Of a stretch of DNA of 29,126 bases, positions 24,683 to 29,126 are shown in pieces. This DNA comes from Ga0077553 sp038215275 (GTDB taxonomy: Bacteria > Acidobacteriota > Terriglobia > Bryobacterales > Bryobacteraceae): positions 1 through 29,126 of the forward strand of contig JBBQRA010000046.1 in the NCBI GenBank assembly GCA_038215275.1, written 5' to 3'. The first letter of the stretch is position 1. Each line of letters opens with the position of its first letter. The notes beneath the pieces were generated by a model that did no database searches, had not been told where the DNA came from, and saw only the letters and a list, made by a program, of their open reading frames with translations. Made by a program: the position numbers and the translations under genes.

Positions 24683-25027
24683 ATGGAACAACCCGCCGTC
24701 GTCGTCTCCCGCATGTACGATTTCTCTCTTTGGATCATTAACAAGGTCCAGAACTTTCCCCGCTCACAACGCGCGCAGCTAGGCGACCGGCTCGTCTCCG
24801 CCGCGCTCGATCTCCTCCTCGCCCTGGTCCAGGCCTCCTACACCTCTGAAAAAGCCAGTCTTCTCGATGCCGCCAATCGCCAGGTCCACATCTTGCGCTA
24901 CCTCCTCCGCCTGTCGAAGGATTTGCATCTCATCACTCTCGACAGTTACGCCTTCGCCGCCGCCCAGTGCGAAGAAGTCGGCCGCATGGCCGGCGGGTGG
25001 CGTAAGCAAATCGGCGGCCGCCTGTGA
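24683..25027 (+). CDS. avd: Avd, accessory protein of the DGR (four-helix bundle)
   Basis: A 114-residue helical protein: SRMYDFSLWIINKVQNFPRS, QRAQLGDRLVSAALDLLLAL, then LRYLLRLSKDLHLITLDSYA. This pattern (YxFxLWxxxKxxxFPRxxRxxLGxR...) is that of Avd/23S-rRNA-IVP-like proteins, which form a positively charged pentameric barrel binding the RT and the TR RNA. The start ATG 24683 lies 48 bp from the TR on the opposite strand; the ribosome-binding site is weak. The stop overlaps the RT start (GTGA). The gene is thus divergent from the TR, whereas in BPP-1-type elements avd, TR and RT are co-oriented. Confidence 0.93.
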   Translation: MEQPAVVVSRMYDFSLWIINKVQNFPRSQRAQLGDRLVSAALDLLLALVQASYTSEKASLLDAANRQVHILRYLLRLSKDLHLITLDSYAFAAAQCEEVGRMAGGWRKQIGGRL

Positions 25028-26109
25028 AACGAATAGCCAGCCTCTGGCCCGGCCTGGCCAGCTTTCAAAACCTGCTCGCCGCCGCCAACACCGCCGCTGC
25101 CGGAAAGCGCTCCCGGCCCGATGTGGCGTCGTTCTTCCTTTCCCTCGAACCCAATCTGCTGGCACTTTGCCGGGAGCTGGAAAACAATTCCTATTGTCCG
25201 GGTGCTTACCGAACATTCCAGATTCTCGATCCCAAACCGCGGCAGATCTCCGCTGCTCCCTTCCGCGACCGCGTCGTTCACCACGCCCTCACCCGAATCC
25301 TCGAACCCGTCTGGGAACGTCGCTTCCTCCCGGATTCCTTCGCTTGCCGCAAGGGCTTCGGCACCCACCTCGCCATCGAACGGGCGCGGGCCGCCGCCCG
25401 GGATCATCCCTACGTCCTGAAATGCGACATCCGGAAATATTTCGCTTCCATGGATCACGACATCCTGAACCAGCAACTGGCCCGCGTCATCAAGTGCCGC
25501 CGCACTCTCGCTCTCGCCGCCACCATCATCGCCGCCTCCAACCCTCAGGAACCAGTTGATTGGTATTTTCCCGGCGACCATCTGTTTACTCCCTTTCAGC
25601 GCCGTCGCGGCCTGCCGCTCGGCAATCAGACCTCGCAGTTCTTCGCCAATGTCTATCTCGATCCCTTGGATCATTTCATCCGCCGCCAGCTGAAACCGGG
25701 CCAATATGCCCGGTACGTCGATGATTTCGTCCTTTTCGGCCGCTCTCACACCGAACTTGCCGGCATGCGGCAAGCCATTGAGGAATTTCTCATCGCCTAC
25801 CGCCTCCAAATCCATCCCCGCAAAAGCCGCGTCTATCCCATTGCCGATGGCTTCACTTTCCTGGGCTGGCGGATCTTCCCCTCCCACGCTCGCCTCGTCA
25901 AACCGAACGTCAAACGGTTCCGCGCCCGCCTCCGACAACTTCAGCATGACTATCGCCACGGCCGTTTGGACTGGGACGAGGTAAACCATGCGGTGCAAAG
26001 CTGGATCGGCCACGCGAGCCACGGCAACACTTGGCGCCTGCGAGAAAGGATCTTCGACGATTTCCCCTTCGGCCTCGCCCGGGCGGTTTCGGGCGAGGAA
26101 GAGGGTTAG
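25024..26109 (+). CDS. DGR reverse transcriptase
   Basis: A 361-residue retroelement RT without integrase or maturase domains. The catalytic motifs are LKCDIRKYFASMDH (Asp135), RRRGLPLGNQTSQFFANVYL (DGR-type motif 4, GNxTSQ at 200-205), ARYVDDFVLF (Asp233, Asp234) and FTFLGWRIF (motif 7). The SQ dipeptide and the lack of group II thumb/maturase regions place it in the DGR clade. It would copy TR RNA with errors opposite adenine and feed cDNA into the VR. Start GTG 25024 overlaps the avd stop. Its 3' end lies 99 bp from the convergent target gene. All active-site residues are present, so the enzyme is expected to work. Confidence 0.97.
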   Translation: MKRIASLWPGLASFQNLLAAANTAAAGKRSRPDVASFFLSLEPNLLALCRELENNSYCPGAYRTFQILDPKPRQISAAPFRDRVVHHALTRILEPVWERRFLPDSFACRKGFGTHLAIERARAAARDHPYVLKCDIRKYFASMDHDILNQQLARVIKCRRTLALAATIIAASNPQEPVDWYFPGDHLFTPFQRRRGLPLGNQTSQFFANVYLDPLDHFIRRQLKPGQYARYVDDFVLFGRSHTELAGMRQAIEEFLIAYRLQIHPRKSRVYPIADGFTFLGWRIFPSHARLVKPNVKRFRARLRQLQHDYRHGRLDWDEVNHAVQSWIGHASHGNTWRLRERIFDDFPFGLARAVSGEEEG

Positions 26110-26123
26110 GGCTAAAAATTTCC

Positions 26124-26140
26124 CAGGGGCTGCGCCCCTG
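26124..26140. terminator. GC-rich hairpin between RT and target stops
   Basis: CAGGGGC (26124-26130) and GCCCCTG (26134-26140) form a perfect 7-bp stem with a TGC loop. It lies 15 bp after the RT stop and 87 bp beyond the VR on the target strand. It may end one or both convergent transcripts. DGR targets in phage BPP-1 carry a GC-rich hairpin beyond the IMH that promotes homing, so a role in retrohoming is possible, although this one is further away. A purine-rich tract on the + strand (26178-26206) separates it from the target stop. Confidence 0.5.
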
Positions 26141-26208
26141 ACCCCGCCTGCTCACGGCGTTCATAAGCTCCCGGAAATGGAAAGGGGGAAAGGAAAAAGA
26201 AAAAAGTG

Positions 26209-27924
26209 CTAAAAGCCTTCCCGCGCACACCGAAACCCGTAGTAGAAGTACGCATACTCCGGATCGACGTAGTCGCGGTACGACGCCCGCGAGCCCTCCG
26301 GATCGCCGAACCAGCCGCCCCCGCGCACGACTCGATACTCCCCAGAGCGCATCCCCTGGGGATCGTTGGCAAATCCCGGCCCATAGTCGCCATACCAATC
26401 CGCCGTCCACTCGAATACGTTCCCCAACATGTCGTACAAACCGTACGCATTCGGCTGTTTCGTACGCACCCGATGGCGGTCCTGACCTGCGTTACCGCCG
26501 TGCCAGGCGATGTCATCCAACACGCCATAACGGGTGCCGCTGGTTCCGCCCCGCGCCGCGTACTCCCATTCCGCCTCTGTGGGCAGCCGGCTGCCAGCCC
26601 ATTCACAATAATCCTTCGCATCCCCCCAAGTCACTGCTGCAACCGGCAAAAGCTTGTCTCTATCGGTCTTCTGCTTCAGCCCTTTTTCCTCGGCAAACCG
26701 GTTGAAATTGGCTACCGTCACCTCCGTTTCCGCGATGAAGAAGTTCTTAGAGATCCGCACCTCATGGGCTGGTTTTTCATCGTCTGCACAATCGGTATCG
26801 CCTGGGGAACAACCCATCAGAAACGTTCCGGCCCGAATCTGCAAATATACCTCCCGCCACTCGCCTGCCTGAGTCTGCATCGCGACGGTATGGCGAACCC
26901 CTGTCTCCGTCGCGTACTTTCGGTTACGGCCCAGCCAATCCTCTGCGATCACCGTGGCTCCCACCATCGCTGCCCCCACCGCCAGGACAGCCCCCACCCG
27001 GATCCCCGTGCGGATGCCGAATAGCGAGACGCCATGTTCATAGAGCCGTCGCGTCAGCGCCGCGGGCAACAGGAACTCCAACCGCGAACCGCCATGCGCG
27101 CTGTCGATGGTCCGCAGCACCACGGCATCCCGCGCCCCCGATGCCCCCGCTTCCCGCCGCAGCCATTTCCGCAACCGGTGCCAGCGCTCCGCCACTTCTG
27201 CGGCCAGCCACGCCCGGTTGTAGTCCATCGTCAGGCGTCGCCGCTCCCCGGCCGCGCTCTCCTCTGCGATCCTCGTGCCGTCCAGGATCTGGAGAATCTC
27301 CTGCCGCACGGCCCGCTCTTCGGTCTCGGTCAACTTGCCCGCCAGAAGAACACGCCAATCGTCCGGCATCCAACCGCGTCGGAACCACTCGAGACTCCCT
27401 AACCGCAGCCAGTTTGTCTCAGTCCGGATCGGCTCAGCCAATCCTTCTTGCAGGACGGCGATGCCTGCCAAGTGCATCGTCAGGTCCCATTGCAACTCGG
27501 GATACACCGCACAGGCGCACACCCAGCGGAACCCAGCCTTGCCCAGGTAGTCGCGTAACTCTTGCGCGGCCTCATCATTGGCCCGGCTCCAGCGCTCCGC
27601 CTCCTCCCATCCCCACGGGATCGGCTCCTCGACCGGTGGGGTGCTTGGCCCCCAACGCATGGCGAGCCGGCGAATCCCTTCCCCGGTGGCTGGCTCCATA
27701 TCGAAGGTGGCCGCCAGTATTCGTTCCCGGTCGCCCCATGCGGTCCGGTCCGGCGACGGGGTCAGGATCGCCCGGCGCTCCCAGGCCCCCAGCGCCTTCT
27801 TCACCCACGGAGCCAGTTCGCCGGTCGCCGGATGGCGCAGGCGCTCCCCGTCCGTTGCCAACAACAGGCGTGCGGACCAGTACCGGCCTTGTAGTTCGGC
27901 CAAGTCGATGGCCCTGCCATCCAC
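26209..27924 (-). CDS. DGR target, C-terminal part: vWA-like remainder, membrane segment, FGE/C-type-lectin domain with VR
   Basis: A 571-residue reading frame if GTG 27924 is used, but no ribosome-binding site precedes it. The frame is continuous back to TAG 27961-27963, so it is probably the second part of one gene. Residues 1-60 (GRYWSARLLLATDGERL, RRAILTPSP) complete the vWA-like domain begun in the upstream frame. About 307-327 (VGAVLAVGAAMVGATVIAED) is a membrane helix. Residues 362-571 form an FGE-sulfatase/C-type-lectin domain (GTFLMGCSPGDTDCADDEKP, SRLPTEAEWEYAARGG, GNVFEWTADW, VRGGGWFGDPEGSRAS, GFRC). The VR spans residues 532-566. The diversified positions are 532, 539-541, 544, 549, 551-553, 557 and 559-562. 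Positive-inside charges suggest the lectin domain faces the periplasm. Confidence 0.9.
   Translation of the reverse strand: MDGRAIDLAELQGRYWSARLLLATDGERLRHPATGELAPWVKKALGAWERRAILTPSPDRTAWGDRERILAATFDMEPATGEGIRRLAMRWGPSTPPVEEPIPWGWEEAERWSRANDEAAQELRDYLGKAGFRWVCACAVYPELQWDLTMHLAGIAVLQEGLAEPIRTETNWLRLGSLEWFRRGWMPDDWRVLLAGKLTETEERAVRQEILQILDGTRIAEESAAGERRRLTMDYNRAWLAAEVAERWHRLRKWLRREAGASGARDAVVLRTIDSAHGGSRLEFLLPAALTRRLYEHGVSLFGIRTGIRVGAVLAVGAAMVGATVIAEDWLGRNRKYATETGVRHTVAMQTQAGEWREVYLQIRAGTFLMGCSPGDTDCADDEKPAHEVRISKNFFIAETEVTVANFNRFAEEKGLKQKTDRDKLLPVAAVTWGDAKDYCEWAGSRLPTEAEWEYAARGGTSGTRYGVLDDIAWHGGNAGQDRHRVRTKQPNAYGLYDMLGNVFEWTADWYGDYGPGFANDPQGMRSGEYRVVRGGGWFGDPEGSRASYRDYVDPEYAYFYYGFRCAREGF
26227..26331 (-). 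other. DGR variable repeat (VR)
   Basis: A 105-bp segment at the 3' end of the target gene, followed by only 15 coding bases and the stop. Changes from the TR, in order: AAC to GTC, TTC, GGC; AAT to GAT; AAC to GGC, TAC, GAC, TAC, GTC; AAT to TAT; AAC to TAC, TTC, TAC, TAC. The 14 new residues are V, F, G, D, G, Y, D, Y, V, Y, Y, F, Y, Y. Seven are Tyr and two Phe, as expected for binding surfaces of diversified lectin domains. The 3' block GGGTTTCGGTGT is identical to the TR (IMH). Confidence 0.97.
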
Positions 27925-27960
27925 GGCGCTTTCGCAGTACCGCGGATCTCCGCGAAAGGA

Positions 27961-28920
27961 CTAGACCGCAACCGGCAAACGGAGCCGCTGCAGAGCCACC
28001 GCCAACTGATCATAGACCGCCGCCTGATGATCCTGCGCCGAATGCCGGTCTATCAACAGCAAATACGTCGGCTCTCGGTGCTCCGGCCGGTAGCGGAGTT
28101 GTGGATAACCACCCGCCAAAACCGTCGCCTGTACTGTACGCCGCACGTCCAGCCGCCGCCCCGGCCCTGGTTCCCGCTGCAGCAGCAGCCGGTTTGCCGT
28201 CCGCACGAGCGGCGCCGAGAAAAAGGGCACTTCCCAAGCCGGCAGCTCCAGGGCAATCTGGAACGGCGGCGTGGCCGCCCGTCGGCTGGAGCGCTGCAGA
28301 ATCATCCGCCGCCGCCGCCAGCGGAGCAACTCATACGCGCCCCATAGGGCAATTCCCACAGCCGCCGCTACAAGGATCTCCGTCCGGTGCGCTCGCCACC
28401 AGATTACCGCGGCCGGCTCTGGCAATGGGACGCTAATGACCGTCGCCTCTTCCGTCACCGTCTGCTTCCGTATTGTGACGACACGCGACGGTTTTACTTC
28501 GATTTTTTTCTCAGGATTTGGAAAGGGGCGAGAAGGCAGCCAGTATGCGCCTGCCCACGCGACGGACGCCACCATCACCAGCGCCGCCAACCAGTAAACC
28601 CACTCGCGCTCCCACCACCGCGGTAGTGGCACTGGGGTCTCCCTCTCCGTTAGCTCGGGTTTGGCCGACAAGCCCACCTTCCGCCACCAATTGCTATAAA
28701 TTCGTCCGAACTCGGCCTGCTGCGCGGGACTGGTGGCAAAAATCGGACAAAGCACGAGACGCAACTCTTCCGGGGTGCGGCACTCCTGGCCGATGGTTTG
28801 CAGGACGGCCTGCAAGCTGAGTTGGACGTCCGTCCCCACTGCAAAGCCGTTTGCTGCCAACTCGTTGCAAAGGGCGGCAAACGGCAGTCCGGAATTCGCG
28901 CTTTCCCCGCGATCTGCCAT
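27961..28920 (-). CDS. Membrane protein with vWA-associated N-terminal domain, N-terminal part of the split DGR target
   Basis: A 319-residue frame from ATG 28920 to TAG 27961. Residues 12-80 (LPFAALCNELAANGFAVGTD to FGRIYSNWW) resemble the domain that precedes vWA domains in MoxR-linked proteins. Two membrane helices follow (about 107-128 and 181-199), then RWRRRR (positive-inside, cytoplasmic). Next come a Pro-rich linker with PFQIALELPAWEVPFFSAP and the first strand of a vWA-like domain, YLLLIDRHSAQDH. The frame stops in the middle of this domain, and the matching rest (GDPRYC, DGR, LLATDGE) continues in the same frame after TAG. I interpret it as one gene interrupted by a nonsense or recoded codon. 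The start is 4 bp after the stop of the MoxR-like gene. Confidence 0.8.
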   Translation of the reverse strand: MADRGESANSGLPFAALCNELAANGFAVGTDVQLSLQAVLQTIGQECRTPEELRLVLCPIFATSPAQQAEFGRIYSNWWRKVGLSAKPELTERETPVPLPRWWEREWVYWLAALVMVASVAWAGAYWLPSRPFPNPEKKIEVKPSRVVTIRKQTVTEEATVISVPLPEPAAVIWWRAHRTEILVAAAVGIALWGAYELLRWRRRRMILQRSSRRAATPPFQIALELPAWEVPFFSAPLVRTANRLLLQREPGPGRRLDVRRTVQATVLAGGYPQLRYRPEHREPTYLLLIDRHSAQDHQAAVYDQLAVALQRLRLPVAV

Positions 28921-28924
28921 GGGT

Positions 28925-29126
28925 TTAGCCCTTCGGCAGCCTCGGCAACAGTTTTTCCAAATCTTCCTTGGTTTTGGCCAGCAGACCGGCACTCAACAGC
29001 ACGATCTCGGCCTGTCCGGGCTGCAGGTTCCGAATATCAATCTGCTGGTCTTTAAGCAATTGCGCCCAATCCAGCAGTTCTGATGTTCCTGGATGTTTCT
29101 GGAATCCGCCGCGATCGCGCGTCTGG
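28925..29126 (-). CDS. MoxR-family AAA+ ATPase, C-terminal end (5' part outside window)
   Basis: The last 66 codons of a gene entering from the right edge. The sequence reads KHPGTSELLDWAQLLKD, then EIVLLSAGLLAKTKEDLEKL, ending LPRLPKG at TAA 28925. This is the lid-domain end of MoxR-like ATPases (PGVAETLDWARAL...LLKTREDLE). The ATPase motifs themselves are outside. Four bases separate it from the membrane/vWA-like gene, so they form one operon. MoxR and vWA proteins typically work as a chaperone pair, and here they are joined to a DGR-diversified lectin domain. Confidence 0.75.
   Translation of the reverse strand, partial: QTRDRGGFQKHPGTSELLDWAQLLKDQQIDIRNLQPGQAEIVLLSAGLLAKTKEDLEKLLPRLPKG

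Overview
The window looks like chromosomal DNA of a GC-rich acidobacterium, most plausibly of the Bryobacterales/Solibacter type. This is inference: the signs are an Oar-like TonB-dependent receptor with an N-terminal carboxypeptidase-regulatory domain, remnants of DUF1552 genes, a winged-helix/TPR regulator remnant, a DUF1559-type prepilin and strong G/C third-position codon use. No rRNA, tRNA, CRISPR array or insertion sequence was recognised.

Left end (1-4484): a compact + strand operon encodes an S8 (subtilisin-like) protease cut by the window edge, an APH-fold kinase, a HopA1-like protein and a LanC-like cyclase with all three zinc ligands. Kinase, HopA1-like lyase and cyclase together resemble the split lanthionine synthetase of class V lanthipeptides. 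No separate precursor peptide is visible. The protease itself ends in nine Cys-containing repeats spaced almost exactly 9 residues apart, each with Thr/Ser, and this tail could be the modified substrate. A 99-residue protein resembling an S8 propeptide is encoded convergently. A decayed small gene and an intact VapBC toxin-antitoxin pair follow (4580-5706).

Middle (5754-18346): a DPP-IV-like S9 peptidase, an outer-membrane TonB receptor and a DASS-family anion transporter lie on the - strand. On the + strand are a small Cys-rich protein with a near-leaderless promoter, a TPR/O-GlcNAc-transferase-like protein and a secreted DUF5060-type glycoside hydrolase. An NTF2-fold protein and a DUF1559 prepilin whose frame continues 125 codons past an in-frame TGA follow on the - strand.

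Decayed zone (18464-22205): a collapsed winged-helix/TPR regulator, two remnants of DUF1552 genes on either side of an intact kexin-like S8 protease with a P-domain, and a dead DUF433/DUF5615 toxin-antitoxin pair (2-bp deletion in one gene, nonsense codon in the other). An exported DinB-like protein follows.

Right end (23162-29126): a diversity-generating retroelement (DGR). It comprises a template repeat (TR, 24530-24634), avd, a DGR reverse transcriptase, and a target gene ending in an FGE-sulfatase/C-type-lectin domain with the variable repeat (VR, 26227-26331). TR and VR are 105 bp each and differ at 20 positions, all adenines in the TR; all 14 Asn codons of the TR are changed. TR and VR lie on the strand opposite avd and RT. 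The target belongs to a MoxR ATPase/vWA-like membrane operon, and its reading frame is split by an in-frame TAG. An alpha/beta hydrolase is encoded just downstream of the TR.
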